64,000 bases of DNA, taken from contig OZ026561.1 of assembly GCA_964020155.1 (NCBI GenBank), forward strand, positions 3,105,547 through 3,169,546. Reading direction: 5' to 3'. This DNA is from Chondrilla cf. caribensis. Lineage: Eukaryota > Porifera > Demospongiae > Chondrillida > Chondrillidae. Both the position numbers and the translations under genes were made by a program. The notes under the pieces were generated by a model. That model was not told the origin of the DNA, searched no databases, and saw only the letters and a program-made list of their open reading frames with translations. This document shows positions 48,950 through 61,520 of the stretch, piece after piece (position 1 is the stretch's first letter; the number at the start of each line of letters is the position of its first letter).

Positions 48950-51900
48950 TACCACTGAGTGCAAGAAAACATGCTAGGAACACCTCAAGTCCTCTTGCAG
49001 TGGGGCCTGAAGTATCCTGATATTCAATTACAGTTCATAATTTATAATTTATAACAGTGCTATATACAGAATGCACTGTTCAGCCAGCAAGGTGTCACAT
49101 GCACACCTATCCACACACATGCATGTGCGCGCACATCACCCACACAGTGCTTTCTTTTATTTATTAGGAATGTAATAGTTACAAACTAGACATGACACTA
49201 TAAGGCAATTTCATGTACTATACCATTGTGTGTGTTCAGTATATATGTACTGCGCCATGGAGTGCATGTGTGTAGTATATCCCATACTATGGAGTATATA
49301 CCGTATAGTGGGAAAGTTTCGCGAATTTCGCGAAGAAATGGCTATTCGCGAAAGTTTTGTTCATGAACACCCGATGACGTAATCGTCAGAGTGCATGAGT
49401 GTAGCATGTCCTATACTGTGGAGTATATATCATGTAAGTACTTCATCATGGAGTGTATCAAGTACTGTGCCAAGGAGGGTGTCTATCATAGAGTGCGATA
49501 GCACTCTATATGTAGGGATGATGCGGAAATAAAATGGCGGCCCTATACCTCACATTTATATGTGGTATGTTGCGTGGGCGACTTCAAAGGAAAAGCAGTG
49601 CATAGTTGTGGAAGAAATTGTTGATCTACTGATAGCAGAGGGAAGAAATTGTTGATCTACTGATATGTTGACAGATGCATGGCCTTTGATGTGTGCATAT
49701 TATAGCACATTGAATGCTGCGTCTCAGACATATATAAGATGCATAATATGGGCATGATCCTATGTGTGGGCTTGTATGGCTATGAATCACATTAATGTGA
49801 CACTCAGTGTGTCATTCCATTATATACTTTGTTATTATTGCAGTATGTAACTTTCATTCCATTTATAATTATTCTATTTGTTTCTTTCCTCTTCCAGTGT
49901 GTTAACGTATCTTGGTGTTTTGGCCTTCTCCCCTAGATCCTATGGTACATTGAGTGTGTGTAGTATTAACACCTTGGGATGTACGTAGGCAACAAATATG
50001 ACATAATATAATATATAAATACAAACACTGGCCCAAAAAGTGTCATGTTTCCTGTCCCTGGCTTCTGTGTCCAGTACGTACTATACCAAATATGGAGTGT
50101 GTCCATTATGTACTATACCACGGAGTGTGTCCAGTATGTACTATACCACGGAGTGTGTCCATTATGTACTATACCACGGAGTGTGTCCAGTATGTACTAT
50201 ACCACGGAGTGTGTCCAGTATGTACTATACCACGAAGTGTGTCCAGTATGTACTATACCCTGGAGTGTGTCCAGTATGTACTATACTATGAGTGTATTCA
50301 GAATGTGTTGCATACCATGTATGTAATATAATAATTTTTAATATTATTATGCAGTGGTGCAGGAATAGGGGCGACTGGGGTGACTTAGGATACCCCACTT
50401 TCTAGTACAACACCAGTAATTTTTTCATTTAAAGTCACAGAAAATAGTCACAGCTATATAATGAAATGTAATTATTTAATCAAAACCTTACTGTTTATAT
50501 CCTAAATGACATTATTTGTCTCTTGGGCATTGCTGACTAAGAGAATAACTGATTTAGATATTGATCTATCCCAGCTCTGTTTATAGAGCCGCCATACTTT
50601 CTTTTGCGCCATTGATACGTATATTATTTGATTTTGCGTGCAAAACCTTGGGTTTGACACCCACATCTGCGTCCAGCAAAATAGGTAGCAGAGAATCCCA
50701 TTCCCATTTAGAATTCCTCAAACTGTGTTCCGTGTGCAAAAGTAGGAGATTGCAGTGTGAATATCTTCACATTCCTGTCAACTTGCAAGGCGATCCACTT
50801 ATTGAATGTTTAATAACCATGATTTTGGCCTTTTGCCCATGATTTTTCATTCGAAAGAGTGCTTCCTGAGCTTGCCGATAATGGATCTATTATAGCCATA
50901 CGTGTTTGTACAATTCTGAAAAAATGTGCAATATCGTTGAGTGATTTATATTCATGTTTTTCAACGTATAATTGCTTATTGCGCTTTTGTTGTTATTGAC
51001 AACAGGTTTTGAGCCTCATTTTAGGCTTTTGCCTTATCTTTTGGTGAAAACGATACCAAAAGTGTCCTTTGAGTATAATCGTAGCTTGAGAAAACTTTGC
51101 AAATTTAATATTAAGTTGCAAGAAAGCCACAATTATGGTGAGGGCAGGAGGGTTAATTACTTCAAATTTGGACATTCAACTCTAATATGGGTAGAATACA
51201 GTGGGACCCCTGTAATTCAGCTCCCTGAAACACAGACACCGCGCGAAAACAGACATTTAAATCATTCAATTCATTATTCAATATTCAACAAAGGTGATTA
51301 TATTAGTTAAATAAATGTAGAAGAGAATCTTATAAATCTGTCTATGCATGGGTATGGAGTTAACATGCATGAAAATGTTTCCTGACCTTACAAGTATGCA
51401 TTATATGAAGCCAAGTTGTTTAGACTATATGTATAACATTTGTTAGGTATGTTTATACTTACTATACCTGTTAATGTCTGTGCCAGCATGCGTGTGACAA
51501 CAATTCTCCCATTCACAGTTGTTGCATGATTCAGTTGTTCAAGAAAAGTTGCTGTGGAGCTATCAAGAGATCTTCATTAATTGTTAGTGTTTAGTTCCTC
51601 ACAAGTGAGATGACTGCTAGCACTGATGGTCTCCAAATAGTTCATTCAAAATACATGAATGATATGTTAGTGTTCTAATCAGGACTTGGCCTGCCCTAAA
51701 CAGTTGTGACTTGTAGAGTACCTGAAACCTAAATTCTGTTCCAGGGTTAACTTTTGTCCAAATACCATTTAGTTTGTGATAGTACTCATTGGAGATAATG
51801 GACATGCTCACTGTATCACTGTTCACACAGAGAATTGATGATGTCTAACTTAAAATTTCCCTACCACAACCCCTGCTAGTTCATGTTTGAACATAATCAC

Positions 51901-52610
51901 AATAATATATAGTATGATCATGATAATAGCATGATCTATTACGATGTTTGCCTGCTACACTTGTGTAGATATGATTTCCGGAATCGATGGTTTTATCAGC
52001 AACTTATTCATCTATATACGACTAGTGGCGCTGATTTGTCGATGACGTCATCGAACGTCACGGATAAAAGGGCTTACAAGATGGCTGTTCGGTAGAGTAA
52101 GTTTGACTTTTCCAGATAAAAACCATAGACAAATTTGTCTGCCATTGTCAATGTTCTGTAACGTAGCGTGTGATTTTTGAGGCGTCAGCAAATAAAACGT
52201 AAGTTGCCTTTGAACAAATTTTGAACACATGTAGCCGTTGACCCACGCTAAATACCTAGCCCGGACGCGCATGTTAGAAATTTGACTAGATTTCGAGAGC
52301 AACTGCTTCGCCAAAAGTAATGTCTTTAGCGAAGGTTCTCCTAAATCTCAAGGGAACACTCAAGTAATTCGACTGAGGAGGCGTCAGCCCCAGGAGTTTT
52401 TTCCCTCAAATCGCTTGTCAACACAAAGAAGATCATTGAAGCAAGAATACACTGAGTTTCCAATGATGTACACGCATAGGCCTCTATGTAAATGTCCATG
52501 TATGCACGGTATAATCTTATAGCTGTGAACAATAATATTATGTAAGTGGAACAGCTAAATTCATTGTCAGAGTCTATTTTAGTATATAATTATTACATGT
52601 TAACAATTTA
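48950..52610. other. Block B-specific region without a supported gene
   Basis: No counterpart in block A. It contains degenerate 28-bp-repeat-like sequence (49200-49500), a half MITE at 49299, the 28-bp array at 50077-50290, and a piece near 50600-50700 similar to 38200-38270 (cgtgcaaaaccttgggtttgac). It also contains a CRE/YY1-like cluster at 52044-52087. ORFs at 50561-50842 and 50972-51310 show no recognisable domain, signal or coding conservation. Confidence 0.5.
50077..50290. repeat. 28-bp minisatellite, about 8 copies
   Basis: Same unit as 38451-38640 (ccacggagtgtgtccagtat then gtactata). A diverged spread of the unit (ccatggagtg, actatggagt) extends back to about 49200. Confidence 0.95.
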
Positions 52611-52805
52611 CCGATTTCACACATTAATAATAATTGATCTGAATATAATAACTCACACACGTGGTCACAGACCCAATAATAGACTAATTAATGCCCCAAA
52701 TGCATTGGTTTTGTATTGCTCTCACACACTAATGAGTAATTTAAACTCAATGTTACTGCAATCTAATTAAACTCTGATTATTTGATTTGTTCCAAAGGCC
52801 GTGGT

Positions 52806-53104
52806 TCAGAATCTTGTGACAACAGTGAGAGGTTTGCTGAGTTTACCCTTCCTTGTCATCTGGACAGTGATGTAGTATCTGATGCCTCTCCTCAGGCGAT
52901 GCACGAAGAATGCCCTCACAGGTTTGTTAACCTTTGTTTGACGTACCAAACTAGGGACTCCAGTGGTGAGGTCAAAGACGGACAATCGGAATCCATCATA
53001 ATCACAACTGGCTGCATCTTGAGGGATGCTCCAGAGAAGGAACATACCTCCATTAGCAGGAAAGACCTCTCTCCTCAGCAGAGCAGGGGACACAGTACCC
53101 CAAC
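52806..53104 (-). CDS. FN3-like exon, third copy; alternative last exon of gene B
   Basis: 299 nt, same acceptor, phase and stop as the copies at 7355 and 48468. It is placed relative to gene B as 7355-7653 is to gene A. Exon 28' of gene B ends in phase 1, so it can join here to give an FN3-like C-terminus (CDYDGFRLSVFDLTTG; VVTRF end). Given the loss of the original exon 29 in gene B, this may be its main or only conserved ending. Confidence 0.6.
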
Positions 53105-53435
53105 CTACATATGTGGAGAATCATTATAAAATGATATCAAATTATAGTTCTGTACTGTATAATATCAATAGAATGATTGGGATAGACATTGTTATAGAAG
53201 TAACGGCTATCAGTCAAACTGTTACTGTTAGTCTGAGTGCGATATTGGAACAGTATTATCTAAATCCGAGGTATAAGGTTTTATATTATATTAAAGTTAT
53301 ACTTTCTGAGTACGTTTATTGTACTCAATATACATAAGTCAACCGGTTTACGTATAATCGAGAAAGGTGCACTTCGATTCATACATACATATAATATTAT
53401 ACGTCTATATTATATACTCCAACACACAGTCTTGG

Positions 53436-53733
53436 ACTTACAATAGTCACAGAACACTTCAGACCCTCTCCTAGCAGTAGCACAAGAAGTACACACTGGT
53501 TGTTCCAGTTTATTCTGAGCTCCTCTGGCATCAAACACTGTCTTGGTAGACCTGGTCACAAAGTGATTGGGTGGACAAGTAGCTAGAGGTAGAGATAATG
53601 GACTCTGAAGTTACACCTTTCGGTGACAGTACAAAGGGGCAATGCAGCAAGTGTGATTGTCTCACTATATTATGGACATCTTGGAGATTGATATCAGACA
53701 GAGATGTATTTTGTAGTTCATTATAGCATGCAT
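53436..53733 (-). pseudogene. Decayed counterpart of gene A exon 29
   Basis: Clear similarity to 7980-8315. However, it has a 17-nt deletion (before ACACCTTT at about 53616), an altered end that removes the TAA stop, and about 300 bases of unrelated sequence separating it from its acceptor (now at 54046). Confidence 0.75.
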
Positions 53734-53848
53734 GTCAGGGGATAGTAGTAAAATATACACTAAGTCTTTCTTCTCGTTATTATTCTCTATTATAAAACAT
53801 ACCTAATATGATGTTGACTATAAATTATTATGATATGTATTGAGCTAC

Positions 53849-54045
53849 CTACTGTGAAGGCACATCGCCACCATGTACAGTGAAATGTTTCAAAGAGATT
53901 CCATAATTATAGCGATACTCAATCAAACACTCCTGGTGTGGTAGATACAATAGTATGGGAGCAACAGTAATGTAGAGTGAATATGTGCTATGTACTATGT
54001 AGTGACTGTGTCCCATATATAGAGCTGGCAATGACTGAGGAGTTG
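53849..54045 (-). CDS. Gene B novel last exon (65-residue tail)
   Basis: Uses the ancestral acceptor (GTCAG before 54045) and the phase of exon 28', then reads TTPQSLPALYMGHSHYIVHS, a hydrophobic stretch YSLYITVAPILLYLP and a stop after HGGDVPSQ at 53849-53851. The sequence comes from an approximately 300-bp insertion absent from block A. It is not recognised. The hydrophobic run is short for a membrane span. The alternative view is that this tail is accidental and transcripts use an FN3-like exon instead. Confidence 0.5.
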
Positions 54046-57000
54046 CTGACTTTAAGAACACTTCCAGACATAGACAACAAACACGTATATACTCATATCA
54101 CTCCACTCACTGCATAATATGTTGTCCTCGTCCAACTGTTGCTGTTCCCCACATTTGAATACAAACTTGTTTTCTGAGGAATCTTCCACTTCACACACTG
54201 GGAGCCCTTCACTGGTGTAGGCTGCTGTAGTGAGCAGGACCTCTTTGAGTGAGCTAACAGCTGCTGTGAGAGCACTTCTACCGGGAGGGACTCTGGATGA
54301 GATTGACTGGACAGGCTCAGGGAATATATCAGGATTGGTTACGTTTTCTCCATACAACAGGAAGGACACAGTGGACGTGTCTTCATCCGTGATAGTAACC
54401 AACTGTTCCAGCTCTGTGTCACTGGTGGAGGATACTGCTGCATGCACTATACTCTCAATTTGGCTGATGTTCAACTCTTCACCATCACAAGCAGTCAGTT
54501 CCAGCTGTAGTGGAATCCCCATCACGGCTGCTGAGTATCTGTGAACAGAGAGATAGGCCGATCTGGAATAGGCACTGGTTACCTCATTCCAGGCCTCACA
54601 TCTGTACGTTCCTTCATCTTCTTCCCGAGGGGATTCAATCTGTAATATGCTTCCTACCTTGCCTCGGAGAAGGGTGAAGTTCATTGCCCCCTTGGACTTG
54701 AAGTACCATCTGAATTGAGGATCAGGAGAGGATGTTGCATTACATATAAGAACAGCAGGTCTGGAATCTCCAACAATACGCTCCTGATCATCTGGCTCAC
54801 GGTAAAACACAGGAGATTGGTGTACATCGACATAAGACCAAGTGGATGTTGTGGCCCCCACATGGTTGGATGCATCACAAGTGTAGAACCCTTCATCACT
54901 GACTTGGACACTGCCAATGACAAGTGTCGAGGAAGACTGGGTTGGGAGAACAACGTCGTCTTTCTTCCACTGGTAGGATACAGAGAACTCTGACTCGGCT
55001 TGACACTTCATTTCCAACCGTCCATTCTCCACTGCTGTTATATTGGTTTCTGGACTTTGTGTGATGTTGGGTGGCTGTGCACACCAGTAGTTGAGATCCA
55101 CCATGTTTGCCAAAACCGTGTTAATTCTATCCAAGAGTGCTACAGCTGACTGTAGAGAAAGGTCAGATGATGTACTGAGCTCTTCCAAGTCAGGCTCAGC
55201 TTCACTAAGCATTGTCTTTAGGTCACCAACCATTTCTGATGGAGCTGTTTGGAGTATTCCTTCAAGAACATTGACAGCAACTGCAAAGCATTCGATGAGG
55301 CTGGAACAAGCATATCCAAAGTTCTCTCCACTCTTGTTGAGTACACTGTTCACTTCAGTCCTCCAAATGACAAACACATTCTGTCCAGATGTACCATTAG
55401 CAATATTCTTAAGTTTGTCAACAAGTGCTTGTCTCAGTTCAAGTAGAGCAATCAGCTCATCATCTTCTTCGGCCATTTTCAGCAGTGTTTCAGGATCAAT
55501 GGATACGTTGAATTGCTTGAGAGCATCCATATTGCCATCAGGCATTGTCATGTTACCCATGGCCTGATCTTCCAACTGGGCAGCAATAGAAAGAGCTTCC
55601 GATTTCTCATCATCCGTTTCATTCTGTAATGAGCTCACTGATATATGCAGACTATTGAAGAAGGCAGCTATGTTGCTGAGTGTCACACACTGTTCCTCAA
55701 AGAGAGCCTTTGCATCATCAGCAACTTTCTCAGCCTGTCGTCTACGTCTACCAAGTGAACTGTCTCCTATTACAACAGCACCCAGGATGGTGGAAACCTG
55801 GTATAGGGAGGTCTTTGGGTTGTCGAAATCAAATGATGCAGTTTTATTGACAATTTCTCCATTTCTTGGTATGGATACAGTGAAGTGTATTGGGAACTTC
55901 CTTGGTGTTCCTCTAACCACAGTCATTTCAAAACCAGCATGTCTTATAGTGAAAGGTGGACTGTTAGGATCAGAGAGAGATGGTTCAAGTTCGAGTAAAT
56001 CCTTGTTGTCGTTTTCAATTCTTTCCAGTTCAGCTCTCAGTCGGTCCAAGTTCAGATTACTCAAACCTTGTTCATAACGATTCTTCAGCTGTACGGCACT
56101 ATTGAGCTGGATAGTGAGTCGACGCAGTCTAATGTCAACTGCAGCTTTCTCCTTCTTTGCCTGTTCTAATCTCTTCAATGTCTGAGCGGACTCATCTTGG
56201 AGTGAATTGAGTGCTGTGTCACGTTGTGCACGACAAATGGAATTACTCCTCACACAAGTAGGATCCACTTGACGAGAGGCACACTCCACTCTAACCTCAC
56301 ACTCACGTTGTACATTTTCAGTTATTTCGTCAACGATGCATGCCTTGAAACAAGGCTCCATTGTCACCACTCTTCTACTTGTGTAGATGTTATCAAAACA
56401 CGTATCAGGACAGCAGCAGCGGTTTATAATCTCTGCAATTCTGCAAGAACAGATCGTGAGTGTGGGGCACTCGCAAATCTTTTGTCTTGTCACAGTTGTC
56501 TGCCATGTTGAACAGGGATACGATCTTATCCTCACCAGTATTCTTTCATAGGTGATTCTTTCACATTGACTTGGACAAGATCCCCAACGCTTGACAAGTC
56601 TTTGTGAGGTACAGTTTCTTGTTACAGTATTTGGCCTACACTCCTCCAAGCATGGTGTCACTGTACATATGGAGTCCAGATTGGAGAGCAGCTCTCTAGA
56701 CTCTTCCCCGAGTTGTGTTAGGTTCTGAGTTAGCTCTGTTATAAGTTGAGAATAGAGCTGTTGGTCATTCTGGGTCTTTTCGTTAAGAGATATAATATCG
56801 TTCACCACAGCCTCTTGTTCATTGAGGTCTTTTCTCAAACATTCAGCTGTAGCCTCTGTCTTGTTCAGTGCCATGACAGCCAGTCTTCTCTTGGTACTAG
56901 CTTCCTTTGACAGCATCCGGAGATACTCCAGAGTGTTACTGGTGACCTGATTGACAAAGTCCAACCTCGGTGGTAGAGTGCCCTCCACAGTGAGTGGTAC

Positions 57001-60000
57001 ATTGTTCCAGGTGTTATCCAGTGGACCACTGACTGAGATATCACAGTCGTAGAGATTATAAATCTTGGCAGAGGAGGCAGTAGTGAATCCAGTTTCCCTG
57101 ACCACTAGATTGGATGTGAACGATGTCCCAAGAACCATGACCTCAGCAATTGAGAAGTTGGCTATGTACTCTCCTGTAGTTGGATTCATGACCAGTGTTG
57201 CATGGGGGCTCAAACCACTTCTTAAAAGACGTATGAAATTTCCAAGGGAGATTTCGGCTTCATTGTATTCAGACAAGACGACAACAGGGAAGTCTGTATC
57301 ATGAGGGTCAAAAGGTAGGCAGTGCTGACTTGCTGGCTGGCCGAGGTAGAGTCTGTGTGTCATCTTTGTAAACTCAAGCAAACCAAAGGTCAGGCTATGG
57401 CAGTCAGTGTACATGTCCAGTCCTACAAATACTCCTCTAGCGTCTGTTGCTATGTTGATGGATATTGGGCAGCTAAACTGGCTACGATCCCCATAGATGT
57501 AGTTGGGAGGGATGGAGAGGATCGATGTGAACAAGTTGGACCCTCTAGTGAAGAGACTGTCATTTCCAATTAAAGACAGTGCTGTGAAGGGACAGCTTGA
57601 GTCTGACCACCCTGATATAAGATAAGAATATAATTATTGTCATATCGACTGATCTGTCATATGTACCAGCAGCTCATCTTACCTCCTACAGCAAATGTTC
57701 CATTCTTGGCTGTAAGTTCATAAGTACCCTCTCCTACTCCCAACACTAGGTCAATGTCACCTTCAATCACTCCAGTAATGTTCTGCTCAAGACCTCGTGA
57801 AAGTAGCTGCAATAAGAATTATTTATAATGTAACAACACAGACAAAATTAATAATCTTTTATTATTGAGCCTTCTTACTTCTTCAACAGAAGGTACATTG
57901 ATTCCTGCTTGTCCAGTTATCTGTAATGACGTGAGTACCCCATTAATGTCCAATGCTGTCTGCAGAGAACCTTTAGTGGCTAGGTTGTACACAGAACCAG
58001 GTTTTAGAGTGTCAACTGATGTGACTGAGAATCCTGTGAGTTTGATGTTCCAGTGACGAGAGGAGAAGTTGCGTGCTATTGGCAACTGCTGAATGAGGGC
58101 ATCGGCATCAGGTGGGAGGCTGACATGAACTGCTGACCTTTGCCCATTACAGAGATTTATTCCAAAGCAGACTACATCTCCTCCAGGTGGATGATAGCTA
58201 ACCATCTCATCACCTAGAGTAATGTTCAGGCTTCCCGAGTACTGAAGTACATCATAGAGACCTTCGGAGGCATAGTCCATTAATAATCCAGGGCAGTCCT
58301 CAATGATGGGAAGATCACTTGCATCAGAAAGGATGGTCCCTCCACTATTGGAAGTATGACTCCTGTCAGTGGGATTTGGCTGGAACTCAATCCAAGTAGG
58401 GTAGAGTGTGAGTGTGTTCTTGAGAAATGTGGTAGCAACAGCTTCGGTTTGTAGAAAGCTCACTCTGTCACTGGAACTAGGTGTTATGCAATAACATTCA
58501 TCTGGTTTACCATAGGTCCCACATGAAATGTGATTTTGACATGGTAAACAGAATCCAACAATTCCTGGGTTTCGAGGTAAAAGAACTACCTTATTCTCAT
58601 GGGTTATGTAAAATTGAGTTCCTGAAATAGACAATGGTAGTTCAAGCTCTGGAGTACTGGCGAACACGATGCCATTTGTTATCTGGCTACCAGTCTTTGA
58701 CCCTTTGAGTATAGACCATTGGCAAGTAGATTCAAACTTCACCTCTTTCTTATTAGGACAAATGAATTTCAGATTACTAGTACAGCAACCAGGATCCAAG
58801 ATCCCTTCATCAACACCACGTTCTTTGTAGTAGTCACTGCTACCAGCTGGAGCCACTACACCAAGTACAGAAGAGGGAGCTTTGCTGGCAAAAAAGCGTT
58901 TATCAATACCATCTAACTTCAGTTCCATCTGATGAGGACCTTCTTTTGTAGGGTAGATGGTAACATTTGCTGTGGGTTTGGCTTTTGTTAGTGTAATCTT
59001 AACACGACGCAAAGGTATAAGGGAGGTTGAAGTGAACTCAAGGATAAGTTCATCTTTTGGATGTGCCTCAATTTCAAAAGTGTAACTGTCGCCAACCTTC
59101 AATAGAGGGAGGTCTTCTATGATGATGATACCCAGTTCACAACGATCCCCTTCAAATCCAGTACCACTACAGTTACATGTGAACAAGTCGGTCCCAACAG
59201 CAGTACATAATCCACCATGCAAGCAGGAGTCAGCATCACATGGGTCACCCTCTATGAGGCAATGAAGGAAATTTAATATTGTAGCAAATAAGTCATGAAG
59301 ACTAATGAATAATCTTCACATGTTTACGTATACAGTAAATGCATGACATTTTGTATACTAGGCCGAATGTATGGGCTATGCACATGAATGTCAGCATTAA
59401 AGTAATAACTTATGTTATGGGGCCTTTCTTCAATCTTTATTGGATCTATAATGTTTTTGAAGATATTTCCACAGAAATGTGGCGGAAGCTTGGATTTAGT
59501 TGGATTATTACTTAGATACTCTAACTGGGTTCAAGTATCTATGGCTTTTATGAAGATTTCCAGCCATGGGCTGTGGATTGGGAATACCATCACCCTGAGC
59601 TGTAACTTGTAATCCATTTCCTCAGTCAGTGTTTTTGTTTGCTGTTTCGCACTTTACACTTTAAGTGGACATAATGCTCACAACAGTCACAGTTTCACAA
59701 CACTTACTTATGCAGACAGGGTCCCTAGTCCAGTCCACTGTAATACTGTCTTCTTCCAACTTGCACATGATGCTACTAACAGTGTCAGACTCATTAGCCT
59801 GTACATAACCCTGGACACATCTAACAGGACAGCTTGTGTTGAAGTTAGCAGTACATGGTTGGAACACACTGGCAAACAGAGGTGGGTCAATGAGTTTATT
59901 GCTGCACTGTTTAGGTGCACATCTAGCAGTCTCCCCAGACCATGTGGTAGTGGGTAGACATGTTCTCTCGTCTGAACCTTCCAAATTGTATCCAGGAGAG

Positions 60001-61457
60001 CAGGTGAAGTTACAGGTTGTAGTGATTCTTAAGAAGTCAGAATCACAACTCTGTGTGCCATGTGTTGGGTCCTCAAGTGTAGTACAGGAGAGTTCTACAT
60101 AGTGATAAACAGATGGGAAATTGATTTTACATTGATTTCAATGCACTAATGAAAGGTTGTTTAAATTTTAGTTTATTCGATGAAAATGTTGGAAGCATCA
60201 AGTTATGAACAACTTTGTTCAGCTCAATATTTCAATGTAGGATCCTTGACATGAGAAGTGAAGTCAATACAAACCTACCATGTACATAACAACTTCAAAT
60301 ATTGTTTTCATACATGGGTTCACATGAATATTTTGTGTGTGTGTGCACGAATGCATATATGATTGGTCAGTCTAATAGCACACAATGTGTGTATCAACAG
60401 ACCGATGTTTAGTAACCATAAGTATATATTTTTAAATGGTTCCAACTCTCACTATGTTATGCATAAAAATGATAATCATTAATTGACGTGATTACACAAT
60501 AATTGCCAATCAATTTCATCATACTCTTTTGGTCCTTTACCCAGACTCACCAGTGCAATTGTGACCATCACTGCTCAATGTGAAGCTTTCCATACAAGAG
60601 CACTGATAATGTCCTACAGTGTTGTTGCAGTAATGCTCACACCCTCCATTGTTCAAGAGGCATTCATTGATGTCTACGTACAGGAAAAGACACTATATTA
60701 TGCATGTCTTTGACTGGTGATGTACATGTCACAAGGATTAGCATAATTTTGTATACATTATGTGAAATAATACATCAACAGGAGTGAGTACACATACTTA
60801 ATGCCAAGGTATAGTGCTGGACCCTATCGTCATTGTAATTAATATAATGATTATTATAATTGATTATTACTACTATTACTACTATTTAGAACAAATGACC
60901 TTGTATTGATTGGTTCCATTTCCAATTGCTATTACATTCACCTTCTCACCAGCACTCTTACAGGGAATTCATAACAATTATCACTATTTCATATAATTTT
61001 ATATTAATATAGCTTGGGCATACTATGGCATTCACAAACACTAGTAGTGTGATACACATTTGAGTACATGTATTTGGCATGTATATATCCTATTTTTTAT
61101 TTTGTGTTCATTTGATTTGCAAATATATATATATTATATATATATATATATATACGTATGCATATGGGTATGTATATCATTATAGGCATTTTATAATAGC
61201 CTAAAACTTTTCTTTCTCATGAATTCGAAATCATGGTTAAAATATCACATATTTGGGCATATTAAATATGTTAGGTATAATATAATATAGTGTGAATGTA
61301 GAAATTTGAGTTGTATTCATTTACTATAATACAATGCAATTATTTATAACTATAATATTATTCATACAATATAATATATACGTATATATATATATATATA
61401 TATAAGTACCATATGAGATATAACTGTTTACAGATTTGCAGTCCAATTAGCAGGTGC

Positions 61458-61520
<63 letters not shown>

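Noticed and set aside
50561..51310. Plus-strand ORFs of 93 and 112 residues as a block B-specific gene
   Set aside because: No start context, splice partners, domain or counterpart elsewhere supports coding.
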